From Fiminaster sp050874705 (GTDB taxonomy: Bacteria > Bacillota_I > Bacilli_A > RFN20 > CAG-826): DNA of 48,400 nt. The stretch covers positions 1 to 48,400 of the forward strand of contig JBNMLE010000004.1 in the NCBI GenBank assembly GCA_050874705.1. The letters run 5' to 3'. Each line of letters begins with the position of its first letter. The stretch's first letter is position 1. The notes under the pieces were generated by a model. It was not told the origin of the DNA. It was given only the letters and a program-made list of their open reading frames with translations, and did not search any database. A program made the position numbers and the translations under genes. Below are positions 15,214 through 24,010 of this stretch, in pieces.

Positions 15214-16467
15214 ATGATAATTCAAAGAAACACTTATTTAAAAGAATTAATATTGAGAATGAATAACGGTTTAGTAAAAGTAATTACAGGGATAAGAAGA
15301 TGCGGCAAATCATACCTGCTTAATAATCTTTTTTATAATTATTTACTATCAACAGGGATAAAAGAAAACCAAATCATTAAAATCTCTCTTGATGACTTAG
15401 ATAATTTAGAATTACTAGATTCTAGAAAGCTCAATACTTATATCAAAAACAAACTTACTTCGAATGAACAATATTATTTATTTTTAGATGAAATACAAGA
15501 AGTAGAAAATTTTATCCCTTTATTAAACGGACTAATGAAGATTGATAACTTAGATATTTATGTAACTGGTTCAAACTCAAAATTTTTATCAAAAGACATC
15601 ATTACAGAATTTAGAGGAAGAGGGGATCAAATATATGTTAGCCCTCTGTCTTTTAGCGAATATTTCTATGCATCCAATCTTGAATTTAACGAGGCGTTAA
15701 ATCAATATTTGACTTATGGCGGAATGCCATTAATATTGTCAAGAAAAACCGACAAAATGAAAATGGATTATCTAACCAGTTTATATAAAGAAATCTATAT
15801 CAAAGATATAAAAGAAAGATATTCGATCAAAAACGATGCTGAATTAGTCGAACTTTTAAATATTGTTTCATCATCAATAGGTAGTTTAACTAATTCAAGC
15901 AAATTAGAAAACTCTTTCAAGAGTTTGAAAAATGTAAAAATATCAAGAAATACAATTGATTTTTACTTGAATATTTTTGAAGAATCTTTCCTGATAAACT
16001 GTGCTTTAAGATATGATGTCAAAGGGAAAAAATACATAAATACCCCGAAAAAATATTATTTCACTGATTTAGGATTAAGAAACGCATTATTAAATTTTAG
16101 GCAAGATGAAGAACCACATTTAATGGAAAATTTCATTTATAACGAATTAAAAATCAGAGGATATTTAGTTGATGTAGGCGTTGTTACAATAAATGAAAAA
16201 AATCAAAATAATAATTATGTAAGAAAACAAATCGAAATTGACTTTATTGTAAATAACGGAAATAAAAAATATTATATTCAATCAGCTTATAATTTGCCTT
16301 CTATTACAAAAGAAAATCAAGAAACACGACCATTATTAAATGTTGATGATTCATTTAAGAAAATTGTTATTGTGAAAGATGATATTAAATTAAAAATCAA
16401 TGAACAAGGTATTATATTTATGAGTTTAAAAGATTTTTTATTAAATGAATCCGCTCTTGATATGTAG
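15214..16467 (+). CDS. AAA_14/DUF4143 ATPase, copy B
   Basis: The 417-aa protein is of the same family as the 12049 gene: Walker A ITGIRRCGKSY (25-34), Walker B LFLDEIQE (D92-E93, the same positions as in copy A), VTGSNSKFLSKD and the FRGRGDQIYVSPLSFSEY segment. The C-terminal part has a PD-(D/E)xK-like pattern: E in LMENFIYNEL, D in EIDFIV and Q in YYIQSA. A GTGAGG site precedes the ATG. The sequences differ substantially outside the motifs, so this is an old paralogue or separate arrival. Its two upstream 38-bp repeats are unlike those of copy A in sequence. Confidence 0.88.
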   Translation: MIIQRNTYLKELILRMNNGLVKVITGIRRCGKSYLLNNLFYNYLLSTGIKENQIIKISLDDLDNLELLDSRKLNTYIKNKLTSNEQYYLFLDEIQEVENFIPLLNGLMKIDNLDIYVTGSNSKFLSKDIITEFRGRGDQIYVSPLSFSEYFYASNLEFNEALNQYLTYGGMPLILSRKTDKMKMDYLTSLYKEIYIKDIKERYSIKNDAELVELLNIVSSSIGSLTNSSKLENSFKSLKNVKISRNTIDFYLNIFEESFLINCALRYDVKGKKYINTPKKYYFTDLGLRNALLNFRQDEEPHLMENFIYNELKIRGYLVDVGVVTINEKNQNNNYVRKQIEIDFIVNNGNKKYYIQSAYNLPSITKENQETRPLLNVDDSFKKIVIVKDDIKLKINEQGIIFMSLKDFLLNESALDM

Positions 16468-16471
16468 TCAA

Positions 16472-17104
16472 TTATTTATTAAATATTTGCCCTTCTAATT
16501 TAACCTTTTCTTTTTCAGGAAAACTAGATTCAAATTTTTCAAAATCTTCAGGATATTTTTCGCATACGAAATAGCATTCTGGATCTTTATATATTCCACT
16601 TATATTATCTAGATATCCTTTTTCAAGTTCTTTAACAAGTAAATAATCTGCATCTAAATCAAAAGCGTATCTAATACCTTTATTTTTAGCTATTTCAAAT
16701 CCAGATTTACCATAAAACATAATGTTGCCGTTTATTATCAATGCCTTTGTGCCTAATTTCTTTGATTCATTAATTGCATAATCTAGAAGGATTTTCCCAT
16801 ATCCTTTTCTTTTATATTCATTTGCTATGCAAATAGGTCCAAATGTTAATACTTCTTTTGTTTCACCATTATTTAAAAGGATATTACTTTTAACAAATAC
16901 AATTTGACCAATTATTTCGTCGTTTAATTCCATTACAAAATCTAAATCTTTGATGAAATTTGGATCATCTCTTAACATATGTAAGACATAATGTTCTTTT
17001 GCGCCTGGACAATATATATTAAAAAAAGAGTCTCTTACTAGATTCTCAACTTCTCTATAATCTTTTTCTTCTTCTAAACGAATTAAAATTTTATTATTTT
17101 CCAT
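16472..17104 (-). CDS. GNAT-family N-acetyltransferase
   Basis: The 210-aa protein has a GNAT core near residues 10-150: IRLEEEKDYREVENLV, FGPICIANEYKRKGYGKILL (acetyl-CoA loop RKGYGK) and FYGKSGFEIAK. It resembles YhbS-like acetyltransferases; the acceptor is unknown. It is the third gene of the tetR-DUF998-GNAT operon and overlaps the DUF998 gene by 11 bp. Confidence 0.88.
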   Translation of the reverse strand: MENNKILIRLEEEKDYREVENLVRDSFFNIYCPGAKEHYVLHMLRDDPNFIKDLDFVMELNDEIIGQIVFVKSNILLNNGETKEVLTFGPICIANEYKRKGYGKILLDYAINESKKLGTKALIINGNIMFYGKSGFEIAKNKGIRYAFDLDADYLLVKELEKGYLDNISGIYKDPECYFVCEKYPEDFEKFESSFPEKEKVKLEGQIFNK

Positions 17105-17756
17105 AACTATTTTTACTCTCTATATAATCTTTGTTATTTTCTTTTCTTAAGAAAAGATGTAGCCCTAAGCAAGCATTAAATCCTGTCGCTGCAAAAACAG
17201 AAAATCTTTCCACTACACCAAAATAATTTGAAGGTACAATCTTCATACCTAACGCTCCAACAAGCATCATTGTTAAAGCAATAAAAGCACATATTGAATA
17301 AGAAAGATAATTTCTATCTTTTATACCTGAAATGATTATTAAAACTAATGAAGCTATTGAAAGAAGAACAACAATAACTGTAGTAACCATATGCATTATA
17401 TCTTGGAATTGTCCTTGATAACCGCTGCTAGAAAGAGGGAACATTCTATATCCAATCGCAGAAACATATTCCATAAGTGCAAATAGATATACACCTATTT
17501 TAAGCAATTTGTTTTTGCTTTTTGAAATGCCAATAACCACCACTGTTACACAAGTAACTTCACATACATTATAAAATGCTGTTAAGCTATTCCATAACCC
17601 AAGTGATGGCGCGTCAGCGGCGCTTAAATCACTAACCGCTTGACTTAAAGAATCATAACCTGGATATGCAAGAGGAGAAAATATAACTGCCGCTAAATAG
17701 GAAAGAAAACTTAATATTCCTAATAAACCAAAATATTGTAATAATGTCTTTTCCAT
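17094..17756 (-). CDS. DUF998-type membrane protein
   Basis: The 220-aa protein has about six helices. PLAYPGYDSLSQAVSDLSAADAP (in two adjoining parts) followed by a helix, and YRMFPLSSSGYQGQFQDIMHM, match the DUF998 pattern. The ATG at 17756 follows GATGAGG at good spacing; the ATG at 17768 lies within that ribosome site. It is coupled to tetR upstream and the GNAT gene downstream, so it is probably controlled by the TetR protein. Role unknown. Confidence 0.8.
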   Translation of the reverse strand: MEKTLLQYFGLLGILSFLSYLAAVIFSPLAYPGYDSLSQAVSDLSAADAPSLGLWNSLTAFYNVCEVTCVTVVVIGISKSKNKLLKIGVYLFALMEYVSAIGYRMFPLSSSGYQGQFQDIMHMVTTVIVVLLSIASLVLIIISGIKDRNYLSYSICAFIALTMMLVGALGMKIVPSNYFGVVERFSVFAATGFNACLGLHLFLRKENNKDYIESKNSYGK

Positions 17757-17764
17757 AATAAACC

Positions 17765-18385
17765 TCATCTTTGAATTAGTTCATAAAATGTATGAACATG
17801 TTTTTTTAATTTAGTTAAGCATTCATCTTTTTTTGTTATATCTCTATCGCATATACCAATTAAAGTATTAACAGGAGATACATACATCAATGCTAAAGCA
17901 TATGGATCAAGATTATTTATCTCATTATTCTTTAAAAGATTTTCAAATATCTTAGCGTGATAATTAACTAATCTATCGACATAATGCTTTGTATATAAAT
18001 CACCAATTTCTTTTGATTTATATTGTTCAATAGTCATCATGCGCCTAATTTGAGATATTCTTGGATTTGATATTGAATAAAGAAATATTTGTTTTAATTT
18101 ATCAAATAAATAATCTTCAGTTATATTTTCAAATTGCTTCACATCTTTATTAACGTCATGAACATGAATATCAATATTATTTGTGTCCATATCATATTGA
18201 GTATTAATCTCATCCACTAAAGAAAGAAATATATCTTTCTTACTTGAAAAGTGATTATAAAGTGATGGCCCTTTAATACCTACTTTCATTGCGATTTCAT
18301 CGACACTTGTTGATGAATATCCTTTAAGAGAGAATAATTCTAATGCTTTATCTAATATTTTCTTTTTTGTATCAACTTTTTCCAT
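17765..18385 (-). CDS. TetR-family transcriptional repressor
   Basis: The 206-aa protein has a canonical N-terminal TetR helix-turn-helix (ILDKALELFSLKGYSSTSVD, then IAMKVGIKGPSLYNHFSSKKD). The C-terminal ligand domain is unassigned. It is the first gene of an operon with DUF998 and GNAT genes and has a strong palindromic operator in its own leader, so it is very likely autoregulated. It ends in TGA, which shows that UGA is a stop codon here. Confidence 0.95.
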   Translation of the reverse strand: MEKVDTKKKILDKALELFSLKGYSSTSVDEIAMKVGIKGPSLYNHFSSKKDIFLSLVDEINTQYDMDTNNIDIHVHDVNKDVKQFENITEDYLFDKLKQIFLYSISNPRISQIRRMMTIEQYKSKEIGDLYTKHYVDRLVNYHAKIFENLLKNNEINNLDPYALALMYVSPVNTLIGICDRDITKKDECLTKLKKHVHTFYELIQR

Positions 18386-18396
18386 AATATTTCCTT

Positions 18397-18414
18397 AACT
18401 AACGCTCGTTAGTT
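18397..18414. promoter_or_regulatory. TetR operator palindrome
   Basis: AACTAACGCTCGTTAGTT: 8-bp arms around a 2-nt centre, 12 bp upstream of tetR. It overlaps the probable -10 (TATAAA, 18413-18418), which sits 15 bp from TTGACT (18434-18439). Confidence 0.85.
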
Positions 18415-18449
18415 TATAACTATAATAAAAATTAGTCAAGAAAAGAATT

Positions 18450-19154
18450 TTAATTTGGATGCATTTTATTTACATCACTTTTATGTTTTTCCATTTGAGC
18501 TAAATTAGGTATAAATTGTTTTAATTTATTCGAGGTAGCGTTAATTTCTTCAATTGTTAATTCATCATTAAGTTCATTATAAAAATTCTTAAATCCATTA
18601 AATGTATATGTGTATTTAGAATTGATATTATCGTCTTCTAGAACCGCTAAAAGGACAATGCAATAAACATCGTCTCTTTTTAAAAGTTTTTCTAATCTTG
18701 CGCAGTGTCTATCATTTTGAAGAACAGGATTTTTATGTTGTCTTGGAGCTAATGATGGATCAGCGTATTCCTGAAGCCAATATTCATCTTTATCATTACC
18801 ACTTATCCTTCCAATCCAAGTTTTTATTTCAATGCAAAATATTCCTTTTCTAGAAACAATAACTGCATCTAATTCAGTTGTATGATTATTTCTAATCGGC
18901 AATAAAATATTTGTAAATATATATTCGTCTTCTTTTAATATACGCCTTAAATCTTCACAAATTCTTATTTCACCTTTAATACCAGCGATTTCGTTTGTCT
19001 CACTATTTTCAAGAATTTTATTTTGATAGCCAAGATGAATGCCACCTTTATTTCTTTTTTCACGTATTAAGAAACGTATAAAAGAAATTAAACAAATAGC
19101 AAATATTCCTAAAAATAATATGACAGCTAAGATATTAAGAAAGACTTTTAACAT
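18450..19154 (-). CDS. NERD-domain nuclease-related protein, membrane anchored
   Basis: The 234-aa protein has one N-terminal membrane helix (residues 4-28), then a NERD domain: GIKGEIRICEDLRRIL, NHTTELDAVIVSRKGIFCIEIK (in adjoining parts, with the E-D-ExK pattern) and GRISGNDKDEYWLQ. NERD is a PD-(D/E)xK-related domain found in many Firmicutes; its substrate is not established. It is a single gene with its own promoter region. Confidence 0.85.
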   Translation of the reverse strand: MLKVFLNILAVILFLGIFAICLISFIRFLIREKRNKGGIHLGYQNKILENSETNEIAGIKGEIRICEDLRRILKEDEYIFTNILLPIRNNHTTELDAVIVSRKGIFCIEIKTWIGRISGNDKDEYWLQEYADPSLAPRQHKNPVLQNDRHCARLEKLLKRDDVYCIVLLAVLEDDNINSKYTYTFNGFKNFYNELNDELTIEEINATSNKLKQFIPNLAQMEKHKSDVNKMHPN

Positions 19155-19232
19155 TTATTTAATTCTATTTTTCCTTAATCACAATATGACATCTATTATA
19201 TTAACAAACTTATTTCTTTTGTTTCAACATAG

Positions 19233-19871
19233 CTAAATAGTTTTCCACTCAGCAATTTCTATACCTGCTTTTTTATAATCATTGTTTAAAACGTAAAGAT
19301 AATCATCTGAGCGTTTTGTTTTTGATATTTTATTTAGTGCTCGATCCTCTTCTTTAAGCATATAACAAAAATATATCTTATTAAGAATTTTATCAATCTC
19401 TCTATAAACATCATTTTTATCTTTTGATAAATCAATTTCTAATAATTGTTTTATTATTATTCCGATAGGAACTATATGTTCTATATGAAAAACTTGTCTA
19501 AATCTGAAAAAATTATTTTCATCAGAAAAAACAATATCTTTTTCTTCGCTAGGTGTACTTTTAGCTCCAACATATAGTTTAATATGCACTTGTTCTTCAT
19601 TTTTGTACTCAACTGGCATTTGATAATAATAATCGTAAATGTTTTTTTCTAGCTTTAGTTTATTCCATAGTTCAATTGCCTTTTTACTTGCGCATTTATG
19701 TCCTTCTCTGTGCCAATATTGTCTAACAGTTTGGTTCAATAAATAAAATGGTCCACCCAAGTTTCCTTCATACCCATTTGGTCCAGGTAAGAAACGATCT
19801 TTATCTATTTCTGTTTTTTGACACGACTTTATTAATGCAATCAAAATATCAAATGAATTAACTGTTTCCAT
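19233..19871 (-). CDS. Unknown protein with an HNH-like segment
   Basis: The 212-aa protein has no signal or membrane segment. The segment FHIEHIVPIGIIIKQL near residues 129-144, followed about 35 residues later by LKEEDRALNK, resembles the His-His...Asn arrangement of HNH nucleases. There are no CxxC zinc pairs to confirm it. Nuclease activity is only a suggestion. It lies in the accessory stretch next to other nuclease-like genes. Confidence 0.55.
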   Translation of the reverse strand: METVNSFDILIALIKSCQKTEIDKDRFLPGPNGYEGNLGGPFYLLNQTVRQYWHREGHKCASKKAIELWNKLKLEKNIYDYYYQMPVEYKNEEQVHIKLYVGAKSTPSEEKDIVFSDENNFFRFRQVFHIEHIVPIGIIIKQLLEIDLSKDKNDVYREIDKILNKIYFCYMLKEEDRALNKISKTKRSDDYLYVLNNDYKKAGIEIAEWKTI

Positions 19872-20071
19872 TATAATCTCCTATCTGCTCAAAAAACTTC
19901 TTCTGTTAATTGTTAAAGAATATTTTGTTAAATAATCTTTTTTATTCTTTTAATAATAACGATAATTTATTGAACATCAAAATCTTTCCCACCTAAAGAT
20001 AAGAACTTATTCCAAATATTCTTTTCAGAAGCGTTACAAAACTTATCAACAATATAAGAATTTGTTTTGTC

Positions 20072-20458
20072 CTATATTTCGTCGCGATGCAGGTTGTACT
20101 TTTCTATTAACAAATACCTGAAATCACCTTTAAAAAGACTACAACAATCTCTTAAAGGAGATTCTTTGTCACACTTATTTAGAAAATAAAGTATTCTTTT
20201 TTCTAATAATTCATAACCAGAATGAGTTTCACATGCTTTGCATAAATCGTAATGTAGATTAGCAATATAATACCCTTTTTCTACAGAAACACCTTCTTCG
20301 TATCTACAAACAGTTTTATATAAATCATCAGTTATTGTTCCATTTTGTTGAGCTTTTCTAACATTTAATAATGCGTTCATATAAACTTTGTTATATTCGT
20401 TTATTTCTTCTTCATCAAGCCATTTCATTTCTGAGAATTGTACGAATCTAGTTTTCAT
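20072..20458 (-). CDS. Unknown protein, possibly shortened by an in-frame amber codon
   Basis: The 128-aa protein is soluble and charged, with several Cys (CETHSGYELLEKR, CDKESPLRDCCSLFKGDF), and no recognised family. It ends HRDEI followed by TAG at 20072-20074. The same frame stays open for 34 codons to a TAA at 19967-19969, with protein-like sequence (NSYIVDKFCNASEKNIWNK, then FLSLGGKDFDVQ). The original protein was therefore probably about 162 aa; it is now truncated or uses readthrough. It overlaps the upstream partner (20448-20912) by 11 bp. Confidence 0.65.
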   Translation of the reverse strand: MKTRFVQFSEMKWLDEEEINEYNKVYMNALLNVRKAQQNGTITDDLYKTVCRYEEGVSVEKGYYIANLHYDLCKACETHSGYELLEKRILYFLNKCDKESPLRDCCSLFKGDFRYLLIEKYNLHRDEI

Positions 20459-20912
20459 ATATGTTCACCTTTCTTTTAAGTATTCTATTAATTTCATCTT
20501 CACCAATATCAAAAGGATCGAGAAATAATGACGAGCCTTTAAATTTATTAGCGTTATTCACATTTAAAAATATTTGTGTTCCATTTTTAAAATATATTCC
20601 ACTTATATAATCGTTAATGTTTTTAAAATACAATTTTTCAATATAACTAATAGGTTCGATAGTGTCATCGAAAAAAGCAATTATTTCAGTAACATTTTTT
20701 AATTCGTTATCAATATAACATTCATTACTTTTCTTATTAACAGAAATAATGTGTTCGCCACTACAAATATCGGTTCTAAAAATATGGTCATCATATCTTT
20801 GTAATGGAACAAATTTATTCACAAGTTCAAATATATCGATAGAATCATAAAATTCATCAATAGCTACTTCGAAATACAAAATATCGTTTACCGTCAATTT
20901 ATTTTTATCCAT
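20448..20912 (-). CDS. Unknown 154-aa protein paired with the next gene
   Basis: The protein begins MDKNKLTVNDILYFEVAIDE and reads as a soluble beta-rich domain (RYDDHIFRTDICSGEHIIS; KNGTQIFLNVNNANKFKGSS). The ATG at 20912 is chosen because AAAGGAAAGG lies just upstream; the frame extending to 21008 has no ribosome site. Coupled two-gene unit with 20072. The pairing of two small unknowns might be a toxin-immunity or toxin-antitoxin type pair, but nothing in the sequence proves this. Confidence 0.65.
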   Translation of the reverse strand: MDKNKLTVNDILYFEVAIDEFYDSIDIFELVNKFVPLQRYDDHIFRTDICSGEHIISVNKKSNECYIDNELKNVTEIIAFFDDTIEPISYIEKLYFKNINDYISGIYFKNGTQIFLNVNNANKFKGSSLFLDPFDIGEDEINRILKRKVNIYEN

Positions 20913-21123
20913 ACTTATCCTTTCCTTTAAAGTAATAACTTTATTTACAAGAAAATTATAGAAAAAGGAGTGTCCGCTTTTTGGGACAATATCATCAACA
21001 TTTAACAATATCTAAAGGAATTAAATATTTTTCTTTTTCATATAGTTATTGTTTTAGAAAAACCATTTTTAGATAATGCTGAACATTTTTAAAAAATTGA
21101 TTTCGTAGATCGATTAATTGTGT

Positions 21124-21156
21124 TTAAAAAAACCGAATCCGTTGTTTGGATTCGGT
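21124..21156 (-). terminator. Terminator after tRNA-Thr
   Basis: A 9-bp stem, ACCGAATCC/GGATTCGGT (21132-21140 with 21148-21156), is followed on the minus strand by TTTTTTAAACA. It starts 13 bp from the tRNA 3' end. Confidence 0.9.
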
Positions 21157-21168
21157 ATTTTCTATAAA

Positions 21169-21242
21169 TGGTGCCTCCTGCCAGAATCGAACTAGCAATT
21201 AATCCTTACCATGGATCCGTTATACCACTTAACTAAGGAGGC
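21169..21242 (-). tRNA. tRNA-Thr, anticodon GGU
   Basis: It folds completely: acceptor GCCTCCT/AGGAGGC, D stem GTTA/TAAC with loop AGTGGTA, anticodon stem GATCC/GGATT with loop ATGGTAA (anticodon GGT), and T stem GCTAG/CTGGC with loop TTCGATT. Discriminator is A and the CCA is encoded. It reads ACC and ACU threonine codons. The 3' end faces the accessory region at lower coordinates. Confidence 0.95.
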
Positions 21243-21277
21243 GTACCACTTGCATTAGTATATATTTTTAATACCTT

Positions 21278-22573
21278 TTAATCAATAAGAATTTCTCCGT
21301 ATAAGTCATATACAAAGGCAGATGTAATTTTAATTCTAACAATATCACCGCATTTAAGTTCTTTATTAGATTTAAATGTTATATTACCATCGATATCATC
21401 TGGAGCGTTCCAATATGTTCTTAATGAATATAATTTGTTTTTAGCATCATATCCAATAACAATGCCTTCCATTATTTCACCAATATGTTTTTTATTGTTC
21501 TCATATGATATCTTTTTTTGAATATCCATTATTTTATTTAATCTAGCAACTTTAAGATTTTCTGGTACTTGATTATCGTAGTCATATGCTTTTGTACCAT
21601 CTTCACGAGAATATTTAAAAGCGCCCATATGATCGAAATGATTCTTCTTTGTAAACGATACTAAATTAACAAAGTCATCGTCATTTTCACCAGGGAATCC
21701 GACAATATATGTAGTTCTTATAATTGCGTTAGGAATTTTATTTCTTATATCATTAATAAGCTTTTGATAGCTTTCTTCATTTCCTCTTCTGAGCATTCCT
21801 TTTAAGACATGGTCAGATGAATGTTGGAAAGGAATATCAAAATAAGGAGCAATTGATGGATTATCTTTGATTAAATCAATTAATTCAGGTGTAATTTCAT
21901 CAGGATAAAGATATAAAAGACGAATAGAATAAAAATTAAATTTTAAAGCTTCTTTTAATAATGTGATTATTGTTGTTCCATCTCTAAAGTCAGTTCCATA
22001 TCTAGTTGTATCTTGGCTAATGATAACAAGTTCTTTAATGCCTTTATCTTTTAGAAGTTTCATTTCAAAAATTAAATCATTTAGATTTCTACTTCTAAAA
22101 TGACCTCTAATTAATGGAATAGCGCAGTAAGAGCAGCAATTATTACAACCTTCGCTTATTCTTAAATAAGCCATATATTCAGGTGTTGATAATAGACGCA
22201 CAAAAGGATTCAATTTTTCAATTTTTGTATCATCATTTAATAAATTCATTATTAATTCATTTATATGAGGATATTCTTTAATAGAAACCCATAAATCAAC
22301 TTCTGGAATTGATTCTTGAAGTTCTTTTTTATATCTCTCCACCATACAACCGGTGACAATTGTCTTTTTACCATATCGAACAATATCGAGAATATTTTCT
22401 ATGCTTTCTTTCTTGCTTGCTTCAATAAAACCGCATGTATTAATAATTACAATATCGCTATCCTCAATTGTATTAACAATTTCAAAATTTGATGATGAAA
22501 GCATTCCAAGAAGCATTTCACTATCAACTAAGTTTTTAGCGCATCCAAGCGATATAAGACCAACTTTATACAT
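21278..22573 (-). CDS. rimO: Ribosomal protein S12 methylthiotransferase RimO
   Basis: The 431-aa radical-SAM enzyme adds a methylthio group to an aspartate of ribosomal protein S12. The N-terminal MTTase domain has Cys in ISLGCAKNLVDSE, INTCGF and TGCM. The radical-SAM motif is CNNCCSYC (C-x3-C-x2-C). The C-terminal TRAM domain contains WNAPDDIDG, typical of RimO as opposed to MiaB. Its start codon follows the stop of malQ by one base, so the two are coupled. Length is normal. Confidence 0.95.
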   Translation of the reverse strand: MYKVGLISLGCAKNLVDSEMLLGMLSSSNFEIVNTIEDSDIVIINTCGFIEASKKESIENILDIVRYGKKTIVTGCMVERYKKELQESIPEVDLWVSIKEYPHINELIMNLLNDDTKIEKLNPFVRLLSTPEYMAYLRISEGCNNCCSYCAIPLIRGHFRSRNLNDLIFEMKLLKDKGIKELVIISQDTTRYGTDFRDGTTIITLLKEALKFNFYSIRLLYLYPDEITPELIDLIKDNPSIAPYFDIPFQHSSDHVLKGMLRRGNEESYQKLINDIRNKIPNAIIRTTYIVGFPGENDDDFVNLVSFTKKNHFDHMGAFKYSREDGTKAYDYDNQVPENLKVARLNKIMDIQKKISYENNKKHIGEIMEGIVIGYDAKNKLYSLRTYWNAPDDIDGNITFKSNKELKCGDIVRIKITSAFVYDLYGEILID

Positions 22574-22574
22574 A

Positions 22575-23990
22575 TTAATATTCCTTTTTCATATAGTATT
22601 TGATTTTATCAAAATTTTGTAATTTTATTGTCCAATTCTCTTCATTTAGAGTTGATGGAGCATTTATACGAGCGTGGTTATTTAAATGGAGCAAATCCAC
22701 GAAAGAAATTATGACATTATCAAATTTTCTAAATGCAAATTTAAGGAATAAATCTTCTAAATTATTTCCTTTTATGCCCAGATAATTAAAATAATGTTTC
22801 ATTTTTGTTTTTTCACTCATTTTCAAATAATATAAATAACCAACAAGAGTCATATTGTCATGAGTGCCAATATATGTGATGAAATTTTTATAATCCTCTT
22901 TAGAAAAATCACCCCTATTTATGAAATCATTGATAGTAAACTGAAAAACATTCATTCCTGGAAGATGATAATGATCTCTTAAATAATAAACTTCTGGGCG
23001 AAGATTTCCTAAATCCTCTGCGATAATATCAATATTTGGTTTAATTTTATATAATTCATCGAATATTTCATATCCTGGAGCGTACTTCCATTCACCTATT
23101 TTCGCGTCATTATATTGAGCGGGAATAACATAATATGTGTCAAACGCTCTAAAGTGGTCAATGCGCACTTTATCATATAAATTTGAAGCATAAATAATTC
23201 TATCGATAATAAAGCGATAATTATCCTTTTTTAATTCTTCAAAGTTATATATAGGATTACCCCATCTTTGACCATATTCAGAGAAATAATCAGGAGATAC
23301 ACCCGCGACAAAAGTCATATTGTTATTTTCATCTAATAAAAAATATTTTTTATTATAATAAACATCAGAACTATCATATCCAACATAAAAAGGAATGTCC
23401 CCTATTATTGATATGCCTTGCTTTTTAGCGTATTCGTGAATATTATCCCATCCTTTTTTAGCGTAATATTGTTTAAAAAGATGGTATAGATATATCTTAT
23501 GATAACGCTCATTATCTTCATTTTGCTCATTCCACATATTCCAAGGAGAGAAATTATTTAATTCTTTCTTCGCCATGAAATTAGCGTATTCATCAATATG
23601 AATATTTCTATCCGCGAAAGACAAAAGATCATCTTCTCCATATTTATTTAAATAATTTAAAAACGCTAAAGAGAAATATTTTTCTTTAAAAGAACGAACT
23701 TTTTCATAATCGATATGAGTTTTATCTTTTCTAAATGTAGGACAACTTTTTAGTAAATCATCCTTAATTAAGTCATCTATAGAAATGTATAAATCTTCGA
23801 TTGCATATGAAGAATATGGTTGATATGGGCTATGTCCATAAGAAATCGGATTTAAAGGAAGAATTTGCCAAGCATTAAATTTATTTTTCTTCAATAAATC
23901 AATAAAATAAAAGGCTTCTTTTCCAAAGTCACCAATTCCATATTTATTAGGAAGAGAAAATATTGGTAAAAGTAAGCCTTTAATTTCCAT
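22575..23990 (-). CDS. malQ: 4-alpha-glucanotransferase (GH77)
   Basis: The 471-aa amylomaltase disproportionates maltodextrins. The start GLLLPIFSLPNKYGIGDFG and HSPYQPYSSYA are family hallmarks. The nucleophile Asp278 lies in KVRIDHFRAF, the acid/base Glu325 in IIAEDLGNL and the third Asp378 in GTHDNM. It is slightly shorter than E. coli MalQ, as in other compact Firmicutes. Upstream of rimO in the same unit; with galT further up it indicates use of starch or disaccharide sugars. Confidence 0.95.
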   Translation of the reverse strand: MEIKGLLLPIFSLPNKYGIGDFGKEAFYFIDLLKKNKFNAWQILPLNPISYGHSPYQPYSSYAIEDLYISIDDLIKDDLLKSCPTFRKDKTHIDYEKVRSFKEKYFSLAFLNYLNKYGEDDLLSFADRNIHIDEYANFMAKKELNNFSPWNMWNEQNEDNERYHKIYLYHLFKQYYAKKGWDNIHEYAKKQGISIIGDIPFYVGYDSSDVYYNKKYFLLDENNNMTFVAGVSPDYFSEYGQRWGNPIYNFEELKKDNYRFIIDRIIYASNLYDKVRIDHFRAFDTYYVIPAQYNDAKIGEWKYAPGYEIFDELYKIKPNIDIIAEDLGNLRPEVYYLRDHYHLPGMNVFQFTINDFINRGDFSKEDYKNFITYIGTHDNMTLVGYLYYLKMSEKTKMKHYFNYLGIKGNNLEDLFLKFAFRKFDNVIISFVDLLHLNNHARINAPSTLNEENWTIKLQNFDKIKYYMKKEY

Positions 23991-24010
23991 AATAACAATA
24001 AACCGAATTA

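Noticed and set aside
15028..15225. 65-codon minus-strand ORF across the repeat B region
   Set aside because: The frame is open only because it crosses the duplicated repeat twice (SLTIFASFYNFCQL appears in both parts). It covers the ATPase promoter and has no ribosome site.
17765..17767. Mycoplasma-type code with UGA as Trp
   Set aside because: TGA ends tetR at the expected length, and Trp codons in long genes are TGG.
21169..21242. tRNA-Thr as a proven integration site
   Set aside because: No integrase and no second copy of the tRNA 3' end was found in the window, so this stays a suggestion.
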